NCBI GenBank assembly: GCA_045649205.1
Contig: JAZRPJ010000110.1
Coordinates: forward strand, 1 to 39,087
From: Flemingiibacterium sp045649205
GTDB lineage: Bacteria; Bacillota; Clostridia; Oscillospirales; CAG-272
Direction of reading: 5' to 3'
DNA length: 39,087 nt
The position numbers were made by a program, and so were the translations under genes. Shown here piece after piece: positions 16,498 to 24,336 of the stretch (position 1 is its first letter; each line of letters starts with the position of its first letter). The notes under the pieces were generated by a model, which did not search any database, was not told where the DNA came from, and worked only from the letters and a program-made list of their open reading frames with translations.

Positions 16498-16530
16498 AAA
16501 AGCCTTGCAGAAGATCCTGTAAGGCTTTTT
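16498..16530 (+). terminator. Terminator after the MBL-fold gene
   Basis: A 13-bp stem (16498-16510 with 16517-16529, one G-U pair), loop AAGATC, running into TTTTT. Confidence 0.85.
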
Positions 16531-16632
16531 ATCGTGCTCCCGGCAGATGTCATTATATGGTGAAGAAGCCGTTGTTTTTGGCGAAAAATAACATATAATA
16601 AACCGCGCATAGCCATATTTTATGTCGATGCG

Positions 16633-16655
16633 TGCATTTTTGTACAAAATGTGCA
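16633..16655. promoter_or_regulatory. Imperfect palindrome upstream of the opp promoter
   Basis: TGCATTTT..GTAC..AAAATGTGCA forms an imperfect inverted repeat centred on GTAC, ~22 bp upstream of the -35 box, and contains a direct repeat of GTGCAT (16632-16637, 16651-16656). Possible operator; no regulator is encoded beside it. The remainder of 16530-16676 shows nothing else. Confidence 0.35.
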
Positions 16656-16676
16656 TATTTTTGTTTTGCAATAAGG

Positions 16677-16705
16677 TTGACAATAATGCTCTTTTGTGAT
16701 AAAAT
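16677..16705 (+). promoter_or_regulatory. Promoter of the opp operon
   Basis: TTGACA at 16677-16682, a 17-bp spacer and TAAAAT at 16700-16705; the leader to ATG 16775 is ~65 nt. Confidence 0.85.
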
Positions 16706-16774
16706 ATATTGAAGGCGTATGCGCACAAGACATGCGCGGCTCTAATTCCCCAAAAAGAAAGGATTGGTCTTAAA

Positions 16775-17704
16775 ATGAGTTCTAAAACATTGCTCTATAT
16801 CGCCAAGCGTATTCTACTCGCTCTATTGACGGTATGGGTAGTCATAACAGTAACATTCTTCGTAATGCACGCAGTTCCCGGAGGGCCTTTCCTTCGCGAA
16901 GGTACCATGACTGCGGAACAAATAGCGCGCCAGGAGGCAAAATACGGTCTTGATAAGCCGCTTCTCGAACAGTATGCAACTTATCTCAAGGATATCGTAA
17001 CCGAATTTGATTTCGGCCCCTCTCTCAAAAAGCGCGGACGCGAAGTTATTGATATAATCGGCGAAGGTCTTAAGACCTCTGCCAAGCTCGGTCTTATTGC
17101 GGCGTTTTCCGCACTGGGCGTAGGTGTTGTGCTCGGCTCTGTAGCGGCACTTCGCAGAAACAAAATAATCGACCGCGTAATTATGGTAATAACCACCGCT
17201 TTCGTATCAATGCCTTCCTTTATAATGGGATCGATACTACTGCTTGTATTTGCCGGGACGTTACGGTGGCTGCCCGCAAACGGATCCACCGCCGCCGGAC
17301 TTGTACTCCCGATTATCACTCTCGCGCTCTACCCCACCGCATACATAACCCGTCTGACCCGTTCGTCAATGCTGGACGTTCTCGGTCAGGACTATATACG
17401 CACTGCAAAAGCCAAAGGCGTATCCAGCGTAAAGCTCATATTCGGTCACGCGCTTAAAAATGCGCTCATCCCCGTAATTACATATTTTGGCCCCATGCTT
17501 GCTTATATCGTTACCGGTTCGCTTGTTGTTGAACAAATTTTTGCAGTTCCCGGCATCGGACGCGCATTTGTAAACAGCATCACCAGCCGTGACTATCCTC
17601 TCATCATGGGCACCACCATCATTCTCGCAACATTTATCGTTGTCATGAACCTTGTTGGCGATATTCTCTACAAGGTTGTTGACCCGCGCATCACGCTCGA
17701 ATAA
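16775..17704 (+). CDS. oppB: Oligopeptide ABC transporter permease OppB
   Basis: A 309-residue inner-membrane permease of normal family length. It opens YIAKRILLALLTVWVVITVTF, the OppB/DppB first helix, followed by HAVPGGPF, then the binding-protein-dependent transport region with helices 2-6, the cytoplasmic EAA-type loop (ARTAKAKGVS-like: YIRTAKAKGVSS) and the terminal DILYKVVDPRI. The start is ATG 16775; the longer frame from 16709 lacks a ribosome site and overlaps the promoter, while AAAGGA (16758-16763) precedes 16775. It pairs with OppC to form the translocation pore. First gene of the operon oppB-C-D-F-A. Confidence 0.94.
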   Translation: MSSKTLLYIAKRILLALLTVWVVITVTFFVMHAVPGGPFLREGTMTAEQIARQEAKYGLDKPLLEQYATYLKDIVTEFDFGPSLKKRGREVIDIIGEGLKTSAKLGLIAAFSALGVGVVLGSVAALRRNKIIDRVIMVITTAFVSMPSFIMGSILLLVFAGTLRWLPANGSTAAGLVLPIITLALYPTAYITRLTRSSMLDVLGQDYIRTAKAKGVSSVKLIFGHALKNALIPVITYFGPMLAYIVTGSLVVEQIFAVPGIGRAFVNSITSRDYPLIMGTTIILATFIVVMNLVGDILYKVVDPRITLE

Positions 17705-17718
17705 GGAGGATAATATAA

Positions 17719-19125
17719 ATGAAGAAATTTCCGTTCAGCATGCATCTGAATGTAGATGCTTTCCTTCCTGCAACCGAGCAAGAGAAGGAATATATGGTAC
17801 AGATGCGCCCCGCTTCCACCTTCTTCAAGGACGGAGTTAAGCGCCTTCTCAAAAATAAAATCGCAACGATCAGCTTCTTTGTGGTTGTAATTCTCGCTCT
17901 TGCCTGCATTTTCATCCCTATGTTCTGGCCCTACAGCTACGATCAGATGCTCGGCATGGGTAAATACGGTAAGATGGACGATACATACAATGACCTCGCT
18001 CCCTTTACATACGGCGGCAAGGAACGTGAGCGTATGTTCGGTGTGGCAAATGTTCATTTTGTGCGCTTTCTTCTTCCTTCTGACGAAGAACGTGCCGCAG
18101 AGGTAAAGGCAGAGGCGGCAGCATTCCTTGATTCTTACCTTGCCGGCGAAGCTACCGAAGAGGCATTCAAAGCTCTCGCCTCCACTCTTCCCGTTTATGC
18201 TGAATATGATTCCGACAACGAAGCAAAGTATAAGGATTTTGACTACAAGCCAGTTGCCGATTGGATCTGGGAAACTTCCGGTTCAAAGAAAGCAGCAAGA
18301 ACATCCGGCGATGCGGTTCTTATAGAAACCGATATCACAGCAACACAGAAAGCTGTTTATGTAGTTTCCTTCTTCGGGTATACCGGCGGCGGCGAGGATA
18401 TCTTCCCCCACGTTTTCGGTACTGACGCACGAGGACGTGACTACTTTATCCGTGTTATCTACGGTATGCGCGTTTCTCTTGCAGTAGGTCTTTTCGCAAG
18501 CATTATCGTTCTTGTTATCGGTATGCTCATCGGTGCTATCTCCGGTTACTGCGGAGGCGTTGTTGACCTCGTGATCATGCGTATCGTTGACCTTATCTAT
18601 TCGCTCCCGGATATGCTTATGGTTATTCTTCTTGCATCGGTAATGAACCTGCTCCTGGGCGAGGCCATCGCAGGAACGGCACTTGAAAAGGTAGGAAGTA
18701 ATATTATAAGTCTATTCATAGTCTTTGCCCTTCTCTATTGGGTATCCATGTCCCGCCTTATCCGCGGTCAGATCCTCTCTCTTCGCGAGCAGGAATACGT
18801 TCTTTCAGCAAAGGCTTCGGGCGCAAAGAGCGGTTGGATCATCAGAAAGCATCTGATCCCCAACTGTATCAGCGTTATCATCATTTCCACCGCACTTCAG
18901 ATCCCCAGCGCGATCTTCACCGAGAGCTATCTCTCCTTCCTCGGACTCGGAATCAATGCACCGATGCCCTCTCTCGGCTCTCTTGCATCCGATGCCCTTG
19001 AAGGTATTTACACATACCCCTACAGACTTATTTTCCCCGCAGCGGTTATCTCGCTTATCGTGCTCGCCCTCAACCTTTTCGGCGACGGTCTGCGTGACGC
19101 ATTCGACCCCAAGCTTAACAGCTGA
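17719..19125 (+). CDS. oppC: Oligopeptide ABC transporter permease OppC with parvulin-like extracytoplasmic insertion
   Basis: OppC permeases are ~300 residues; this one has 468. Residues 1-100 are ordinary (TM1 at ~48-70, then DTYNDLAPFTYGG), and from ~225 the usual sequence resumes (EDIFPHVFGTDARGRD, membrane helices, EAA-like loop SAKASGAKSGW, terminal GDGLRDAFDPKL). Between them, residues ~105-223 form an extra domain outside the membrane. It reads like a degenerate PpiC/parvulin domain: first strand VHFVRFLLP, helix with YLAGEATEEAFKALA, then PVADWIWETSGSKKA, GDAVLIET and YVVSFFG, an order seen in clostridial PpiC-type foldases, although the GG-LG loop is not recognisable. The stop of oppB overlaps the AAGGAGG site of this gene, so translation is coupled. 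The permease function is sure; the domain assignment is inference. Confidence 0.92.
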   Translation: MKKFPFSMHLNVDAFLPATEQEKEYMVQMRPASTFFKDGVKRLLKNKIATISFFVVVILALACIFIPMFWPYSYDQMLGMGKYGKMDDTYNDLAPFTYGGKERERMFGVANVHFVRFLLPSDEERAAEVKAEAAAFLDSYLAGEATEEAFKALASTLPVYAEYDSDNEAKYKDFDYKPVADWIWETSGSKKAARTSGDAVLIETDITATQKAVYVVSFFGYTGGGEDIFPHVFGTDARGRDYFIRVIYGMRVSLAVGLFASIIVLVIGMLIGAISGYCGGVVDLVIMRIVDLIYSLPDMLMVILLASVMNLLLGEAIAGTALEKVGSNIISLFIVFALLYWVSMSRLIRGQILSLREQEYVLSAKASGAKSGWIIRKHLIPNCISVIIISTALQIPSAIFTESYLSFLGLGINAPMPSLGSLASDALEGIYTYPYRLIFPAAVISLIVLALNLFGDGLRDAFDPKLNS

Positions 19126-19151
19126 CGCAGAAAGGAAGGTTGAACAAAAAA

Positions 19152-20168
19152 ATGGCTTTACTTGAAGTAAAAAATTTACGTACATCCTTCTTCACCGATG
19201 CCGGCGAAGTTAAGGCTGTAAACGGTATTTCATTCAATCTCGAAAGAGGAAAGGTACTCGGCATCGTAGGTGAGTCCGGTTCCGGTAAATCGGTTACCGC
19301 TTACTCTATCATGCAGATACTCGCCTCCACAGCAAAAATAAATCCCGAATCCTCCATAAAATTCGACGGCAAAGAGCTTGTCGGTGCAGGAGAAAAGGTC
19401 ATGAAGACCATCCGCGGAAATAGAATCTCGATTATTTTCCAGGACCCTATGACCTCACTTAACCCCACATACACAATCGGTCATCAGCTCATGGAGGCTA
19501 TACTCCTTCATACAAACAGAAACAAAAAGCAGGCTTACGAGCGTGCTGTTGAAATGTTGAAGCTCGTAAATATCAATGAGCCGGAAAAGAGAATGAAGCA
19601 GTATCCCTTTGAGTTCTCCGGCGGTATGCGTCAGCGTATCGTAATCGCAATGGCACTTGCCTGCGAGCCGGACATCCTCATAGCGGACGAACCTACAACG
19701 GCTCTTGACGTTACAATTCAGGCACAGATTTTGGAGCTTATGAACTCCCTGCAGAAAGAGCTTGGAATGGCAATCATAATGATTACCCATGACCTCGGCG
19801 TTGTGGCACAGATGTGCGACGAAGTAATCGTAATGTACGCCGGCTCTATCTGCGAGCAGGGCACTGCAGATGAGATATTCTACAATCCCGCTCACGAATA
19901 CACCAAGGGACTTCTCCACTCCATTCCCACAACGACCAGCGACGGCTCGCCTCTTCAGCCAATTACCGGTACTCCTATCGACCTTCTCAATATGCCGGCA
20001 GGATGTCCCTTCGCCCCTCGCTGCGAGAATGCCATGAAGATTTGTCTTACAGAGCGTGCGGAAAGACTCGAAATCAACGAGTGTCACCATGCCGCTTGCT
20101 GGATGAACGTCAAAAAAGGCGTTGAAGACGGTTCGGTCACCATCGAACCCGATAATACAAAAGCTTAA
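19152..20168 (+). CDS. oppD: Oligopeptide ABC transporter ATPase OppD
   Basis: A 338-residue cytosolic ATPase. Visible motifs in order: Walker A GESGSGKS near residue 40, Q-loop FQDPMTSLNP, signature FSGGMRQR, Walker B ILIADEPT, switch His in ITHDLG, then the OppD/F C-terminal extension with PAGCPFAPRC and further cysteines (KICL, ECHHAACW), a pattern that can hold an Fe-S cluster in some DppD-type proteins. ATG 19152 is preferred over TTG 19140, which lies directly against the AAGGAAGG site. It powers import together with OppF. Confidence 0.94.
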   Translation: MALLEVKNLRTSFFTDAGEVKAVNGISFNLERGKVLGIVGESGSGKSVTAYSIMQILASTAKINPESSIKFDGKELVGAGEKVMKTIRGNRISIIFQDPMTSLNPTYTIGHQLMEAILLHTNRNKKQAYERAVEMLKLVNINEPEKRMKQYPFEFSGGMRQRIVIAMALACEPDILIADEPTTALDVTIQAQILELMNSLQKELGMAIIMITHDLGVVAQMCDEVIVMYAGSICEQGTADEIFYNPAHEYTKGLLHSIPTTTSDGSPLQPITGTPIDLLNMPAGCPFAPRCENAMKICLTERAERLEINECHHAACWMNVKKGVEDGSVTIEPDNTKA

Positions 20169-20189
20169 GACAGGAGGTTTAATATACAA

Positions 20190-21185
20190 ATGGATAAAAG
20201 TAATGACAAAAATAACGTTAAACCTCTCGTTGAAGTAAAAGACTTAAAGCAGCACTTTAACATCAACATGGGGCTTTTCAAGTCAAAGCCGCTGAAGGCT
20301 GTTGACGGCGTATCTTTTCACATCAATCCCGGTGAGACCCTTGGCCTTGTCGGTGAATCCGGATGCGGTAAAACCACCGTCGGACGCACGTTGCTCCATC
20401 TCTATAAGCCCACCGGCGGTGAAATTTACTACCGCGGCAATAAGATAGAATCCACGAAAAGCATAAAGGAATTCAGAAAGAAAGCCACCATGGTTTTCCA
20501 GGATCCCTATTCCTCACTTAACCCCCGTATGACCGTTGCCGATATTATCGGTGAGCCTCTTGACATACATAAAATGTATCCGGCGAAAGAGCGCATGGAG
20601 CGTATCCTTGAGCTTATGGACAACGTGGGACTTAACAGCGAGCACGCTTCCCGTTATGCTCACGAATTTTCCGGCGGTCAGCGTCAGAGAATCGGCATTG
20701 CGAGAGCACTTGCAATAAATCCCGATTTCATCGTTTGTGATGAGCCGGTATCTGCTCTTGACGTTTCGATTCAGGCGCAGGTTATCAATATGTTTGACAG
20801 ACTCCAGGATGAACTTGGTCTTTCTTACCTCTTTATCGCTCACGACCTTCTCGTCGTACGTCACATCAGTGACCGCATTGCGGTAATGTATCTCGGTAAG
20901 ATGGTTGAAACCGCAGACGCGGACGAAATTTACAATCATCCCCTTCATCCTTACTCAAAGGCTCTTATGTCCGCAGTTCCCGTGCCGGACCCCAAAATAG
21001 CAAGAGCAAATCAACGTATCACCTTAAGCGGCGACATTCCAAGCCCTCTCAATGCTCCCTCCGGCTGTCCTTTCCGCACCCGTTGCCCCTATGCGACCGA
21101 GGAATGTGCAGAGGCAATGCCCGAATTCAAGGAAGTTTCCAAGGGTCACTTTGTCGCTTGTCATCATGTGGATGACGTCAACTGA
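20190..21185 (+). CDS. oppF: Oligopeptide ABC transporter ATPase OppF
   Basis: A 331-residue second ATPase of the importer: Walker A GESGCGKTT, Q-loop FQDPYSSLNP, signature FSGGQRQR, Walker B IVCDEPVSAL, switch IAHDLLV, and the oligopeptide C-terminal extension SGCPFRTRCPYA. The N-terminus LVEVKDLKQHFNI followed by KPLKAVDGVSF is typical of OppF. AGGAGGT precedes ATG 20190. It lies 21 nt after oppD. Confidence 0.94.
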   Translation: MDKSNDKNNVKPLVEVKDLKQHFNINMGLFKSKPLKAVDGVSFHINPGETLGLVGESGCGKTTVGRTLLHLYKPTGGEIYYRGNKIESTKSIKEFRKKATMVFQDPYSSLNPRMTVADIIGEPLDIHKMYPAKERMERILELMDNVGLNSEHASRYAHEFSGGQRQRIGIARALAINPDFIVCDEPVSALDVSIQAQVINMFDRLQDELGLSYLFIAHDLLVVRHISDRIAVMYLGKMVETADADEIYNHPLHPYSKALMSAVPVPDPKIARANQRITLSGDIPSPLNAPSGCPFRTRCPYATEECAEAMPEFKEVSKGHFVACHHVDDVN

Positions 21186-21245
21186 TAGTATCAGTTATTA
21201 ATTCTGTTCAATATCCGCCTCGGATGGTGTGCAATACTTCCGAGG
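21181..21245 (+). promoter_or_regulatory. Intercistronic hairpins between oppF and oppA
   Basis: ACTGATA-G-TATCAGT (21181-21195) is a perfect inverted repeat over the oppF stop. Further on CCTCGGA (21218-21224) pairs with TCCGAGG (21239-21245). Neither has a T-tract, so read-through is expected; they may act as mRNA-processing or stabilising elements that raise oppA expression. No separate promoter for oppA was found. Confidence 0.5.
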
Positions 21246-21286
21246 ACGGGTTTGAAAATATTATTTTGAAAGGAAAATTCAAAATC

Positions 21287-23146
21287 ATGAAAAAGATTCT
21301 CGCACTTATGCTTGCAACAGCTATGATTTTTGGTATTACCGCTTGTAACACCACTCCCAGTGGCAACGATGAAACCACTCCCAATGATGTTACCGATACC
21401 ACCGCAGGCGAAGATACTCCTGTAGAAGTTCCTGTTGGCAAGATCACAAACTTCCCTTCTCTCGACTACATCTACAACACCAACGACGGTCACAAGGCAA
21501 TCGCTGAGTACCTCCAGGGTGCTCTCGCAAACGTTGGCATCACCATGCAGCTTACCAACCAGGAATGGAACACATTCCTTAACACCCGTAAGAACGGCGA
21601 CTACTCTGTTGCTCGTAACGGCTGGGTAGCTGACTACAACGACCCGATCTGCTTCCTCGATATGTGGGTAAGCGGCTCCGGTAACAACGATATTCAGTTC
21701 GGTAAGGGCGCTCATGCTGACCTTAAGATGTACGACCTCGACCTCACTGCTTTCGGTTACGAAACCAAGGTTGAAGACGGCACATGGGCTGAAACCTATG
21801 ACGTTCTTATCAGCGCTATCAAGGCTGAGACCGACAACGTTAAGCGTTACGCTATGATGCACGTTGCTGAAGATATGCTCATGGCTACCGGCTGTATCGT
21901 TCCGATCTACTACTACACCGACCTTTACATGATTGACGAGTCCGTTAAGGGCTTCTTCTCCAATCCTCTCGGTTACAAGTACTTCATGAACACCACTGTT
22001 GAAGGCGCAGACAGCATCAACATCTGCCTCGCTTCCGAGCCTGACACTCTTGACCCCGCTCTTAACAGCGCAGTTGACGGTGCTACCATGATCGCTCACC
22101 TCTTCTCCGGTCTTGCTAAGTGGGCACAGGACGATGCAGGTAAGCTCGTTATCGTTCCCGACCTCGCTGAAGCTCTTCCCGAGGGCGTTATTAACGAAGA
22201 CGGTACTGTAACCTACACCTACACTCTTAAGGAAGGTCTTACCTGGAGCAACGGCGATCCTCTCACCGCAGCAGACTTCGTATTCGCTTGGAACCGCGCA
22301 GCTTCCGCTGACCTCGCTGCTGACTACGGCTATATGTTCGAGCTCGTTAAGGGTTACGCTGATGTTTCCACCGGCGTTGAAGGCGCAAAGCTTGCTGTTG
22401 AAGCTACCGATGACAGAACTCTCGTTGTTACCATTAACAACGCTGCAGCTTACTGGAACGAGCTTCTCGCATTCCCGACCTTCGCTCCCGTACACGAAGC
22501 AACTGTAGCTAACGAGGCTTGGGCGACCGAACCTGAAACCTACATCGGTAACGGTGCATACACCATCTCCGCATGGACTCACGACTCCGTTATCACTCTT
22601 ACAAAGAATGAAAACTATCATGCAGCTGACACAGTAACAATGCCTACTATCAACTGCTACCTCTCCGATGATGCATCCAACATGCCCACCAACTTCAAGA
22701 ACGGTGACTGGCTCTTCATCGACGATGTTCCCACCGATGAAATCGACACCCTTAAGGTTGATTTCCCCACTGAATTTGTTATTGCAGGTCAGACCGGTAC
22801 ATACTATGTATGCTGGAACGTAAACGAAAGCATTCTTCCTGCTGACTCCACCCTCACCGGTGTTGAAGCAGAGCTTGCTCAGGCTGAGATCCGCAAGGCT
22901 ATCTCCCTCCTCTTCGACCGCGATTACATCTGTAAGAGCGTATCCAAGGGCGGCGAGGTTGCAGCGTCCTCTTTCGTAGCAATGGGTCTTACCGATGCTG
23001 ACGGAAGCGAGTTCTACAAGAACTGCAACCAGGGTGACTTTGACGGTTACTTCAACCTCGACGAAGATGCTTGGGATGCAAACTATGAGTCTGCACTCAA
23101 GACCCTCGCAAAGTACTACACCTTTGACGGAGTAGCTGCTGAATAA
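21287..23146 (+). CDS. oppA: Oligopeptide-binding lipoprotein OppA, circularly permuted
   Basis: A 619-residue binding protein of the SBP_bac_5 family. Signal peptide and lipobox ITA-C (Cys20), then a Thr/Asp/Pro-rich linker to ~residue 50. What follows is in swapped order. Residues ~51-236 (SLDYIYNTNDGHK, LTNQEWNTFLNTRKNGDY, NGWVADYNDP, PIYYYTDLYM, NPLGYKYFMN) correspond to the last third of ordinary OppA; E. coli has INLLYNTSDLHK, LVNQEWKTFLDTR and GWCADYNEP near its C-terminus. Residues ~240-619 (INICLASEPDTLDPALNS, LKEGLTWSNGDPLTAADF, NGAYTISAW, AEIRKAISLLFDRDYI, MGLTDADGSEFY, KTLAKYYTFDG) are the ordinary N-terminal part. Asp116 matches E. coli Asp419, which binds the peptide amino end. 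No segment is repeated, the frame is intact, and ATG 21287 has AAAGGAAA upstream. Last gene of the operon. Confidence 0.93.
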   Translation: MKKILALMLATAMIFGITACNTTPSGNDETTPNDVTDTTAGEDTPVEVPVGKITNFPSLDYIYNTNDGHKAIAEYLQGALANVGITMQLTNQEWNTFLNTRKNGDYSVARNGWVADYNDPICFLDMWVSGSGNNDIQFGKGAHADLKMYDLDLTAFGYETKVEDGTWAETYDVLISAIKAETDNVKRYAMMHVAEDMLMATGCIVPIYYYTDLYMIDESVKGFFSNPLGYKYFMNTTVEGADSINICLASEPDTLDPALNSAVDGATMIAHLFSGLAKWAQDDAGKLVIVPDLAEALPEGVINEDGTVTYTYTLKEGLTWSNGDPLTAADFVFAWNRAASADLAADYGYMFELVKGYADVSTGVEGAKLAVEATDDRTLVVTINNAAAYWNELLAFPTFAPVHEATVANEAWATEPETYIGNGAYTISAWTHDSVITLTKNENYHAADTVTMPTINCYLSDDASNMPTNFKNGDWLFIDDVPTDEIDTLKVDFPTEFVIAGQTGTYYVCWNVNESILPADSTLTGVEAELAQAEIRKAISLLFDRDYICKSVSKGGEVAASSFVAMGLTDADGSEFYKNCNQGDFDGYFNLDEDAWDANYESALKTLAKYYTFDGVAAE

Positions 23147-23212
23147 GCACACTCCATTTCAGATGAAGCTTACTTATTGCACACTTTAATTTAATGCTTC
23201 ATAACTCATTAA

Positions 23213-23252
23213 AACTGCCGCAGGCTGATACCTGCGGCAGTTCTTTTATTTT
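23213..23252 (+). terminator. Terminator of the opp operon
   Basis: A perfect 12-bp stem, AACTGCCGCAGG (23213-23224) with its complement at 23231-23242, loop CTGATA, followed by CTTTTATTTT. Confidence 0.9.
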
Positions 23253-23256
23253 CTCC

Positions 23257-23285
23257 TTGACAAACTGCCGCTTCTGTGTTACAAT
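23257..23285 (+). promoter_or_regulatory. Promoter of the fucU-like gene
   Basis: TTGACA at 23257-23262, a 17-bp spacer and TACAAT at 23280-23285, ~34 nt before ATG 23319. It starts right after the opp terminator. Confidence 0.87.
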
Positions 23286-23318
23286 AAAATCACAAGAATA
23301 TTATTGTGAGGTGCAATT

Positions 23319-23759
23319 ATGCTTAAAAACATTCCAAAAATTTTATCCCCCGAGCTTCTCAAGGTGCTCTGCGAAATGGGCCACAGCGACCGCATCTGTA
23401 TCGCGGATGGTAACTTCCCTGCTGAAACCATGGGTAAAGACTCCATCGTTATCCGAATGGACGGTCACGGAATTCCCGAGATTTTAGATGCAATTCTCAC
23501 CGTGTTCCCTCTCGACGCTTACGTAGAAAAGCCCGTAACCCTCATGCAGCTTATGGACCGCGATGTGGGAAAGGTAGAAACTCCTATCTGGGATGCATAT
23601 AAAAACATCGTAGCCGCTCACGACCAGCGCGGCGCTGATGCTGTATGCAATATTGACCGTTTCGATTTCTACGACGAGGCAAAGAAATGCTACTGCATAA
23701 TTGCTACCGGCGAAAGCGCAATATACGCAAATATCATGCTCCAGAAGGGCGTTGTTTGA
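23319..23759 (+). CDS. fucU: RbsD/FucU-family sugar mutarotase, FucU-like
   Basis: A 146-residue cytosolic protein. The opening LKNIPKILSPELLKVLCEMG, the motif GHSDRICIADGNFP (residues 21-34) and DAYVEKPVTLMQLM are those of FucU, which interconverts alpha and beta anomers of L-fucose; the C-terminal FYDEAKKCYCIIATGE also fits. RbsD paralogues act on ribose and are shorter, so FucU is the better match, but the natural sugar is not proven. ATG 23319 follows GTGAGGTGC. Probably co-transcribed with the membrane protein that starts 4 nt downstream. Confidence 0.88.
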   Translation: MLKNIPKILSPELLKVLCEMGHSDRICIADGNFPAETMGKDSIVIRMDGHGIPEILDAILTVFPLDAYVEKPVTLMQLMDRDVGKVETPIWDAYKNIVAAHDQRGADAVCNIDRFDFYDEAKKCYCIIATGESAIYANIMLQKGVV

Positions 23760-23763
23760 TATC

Positions 23764-24291
23764 ATGACAGATATAATTGCGCAAGGCTTTGGAATTATCG
23801 GGCTTGTTATTATCGTAGCCTCTTTTCAGTGTAAAAGTAATAAAAACTTTTTTCTGATGCAGGGCGGCGGAAGTCTGTTTTTTGTTCTTAACTTTCTTCT
23901 GATCGGTGCCTATGGCGGAGCTTTATTCAATCTCAGCAATCTGATCCGCGGCTTGCTTTTCTCAAAAGATGCAAAAAACCCATGGAAGCTCATCGTGGTT
24001 GAAATTGCGTATATCGCCTGCTTCATATTTTCCATCATCCTCGATCATTCGCCAAAGCAGATACTTCTGGTATTCATCCCATTCTCCGCACTTGTTATAA
24101 TGAGCGTGCTGATGTGGCGCGGAAACGATAAGACTATCCGCAAATTCCAAATCGCCTATATGTCCCCCTCATGGATCGTGCACAATATTTTCAATCTATC
24201 CATCGGCGGGCTTATCTGCGAGGTATTCAATATGGTTTCGTCCGCAATTTATCTCATCAGACTAAAAAAAGAGAAAGAACCGGGTCAGTAA
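23764..24291 (+). CDS. YgjV-family inner-membrane protein
   Basis: A 175-residue polytopic protein with about five or six hydrophobic helices (GFGIIGLVIIVASFQC, LFFVLNFLLIGAYGGALFN, VEIAYIACFIFSIIL, ILLVFIPFSALVIMSVLMW, GGLICEVFNMVSSAIYLIR). The segments QCKSNKNFFLMQ, NLSNLIRG and SPSWIVHNIFNLSIGG resemble the YgjV (Imp-YgjV) family, of unknown function. ATG 23764 lies 4 nt after the fucU stop with no strong ribosome site, suggesting coupled translation. Confidence 0.75.
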   Translation: MTDIIAQGFGIIGLVIIVASFQCKSNKNFFLMQGGGSLFFVLNFLLIGAYGGALFNLSNLIRGLLFSKDAKNPWKLIVVEIAYIACFIFSIILDHSPKQILLVFIPFSALVIMSVLMWRGNDKTIRKFQIAYMSPSWIVHNIFNLSIGGLICEVFNMVSSAIYLIRLKKEKEPGQ

Positions 24292-24301
24292 TACTATGAA
24301 G

Positions 24302-24330
24302 GGGCTGTTGCGCTTGCAACAGCCCTTTAT
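24302..24330 (+). terminator. Terminator after the YgjV-like gene
   Basis: GGGCTGTTGC (24302-24311) pairs with GCAACAGCCC (24316-24325), loop GCTT, then TTTAT. It sits between convergent genes. Confidence 0.75.
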
Positions 24331-24336
24331 CTGTTA

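Noticed and set aside
21191..23152. A 653-codon minus-strand ORF covering the whole oppA gene
   Set aside because: It is a by-product of the strong codon bias of oppA. It has no ribosome site and no membrane, domain or family signal, while the plus strand has clear OppA homology, a lipobox and a ribosome site.
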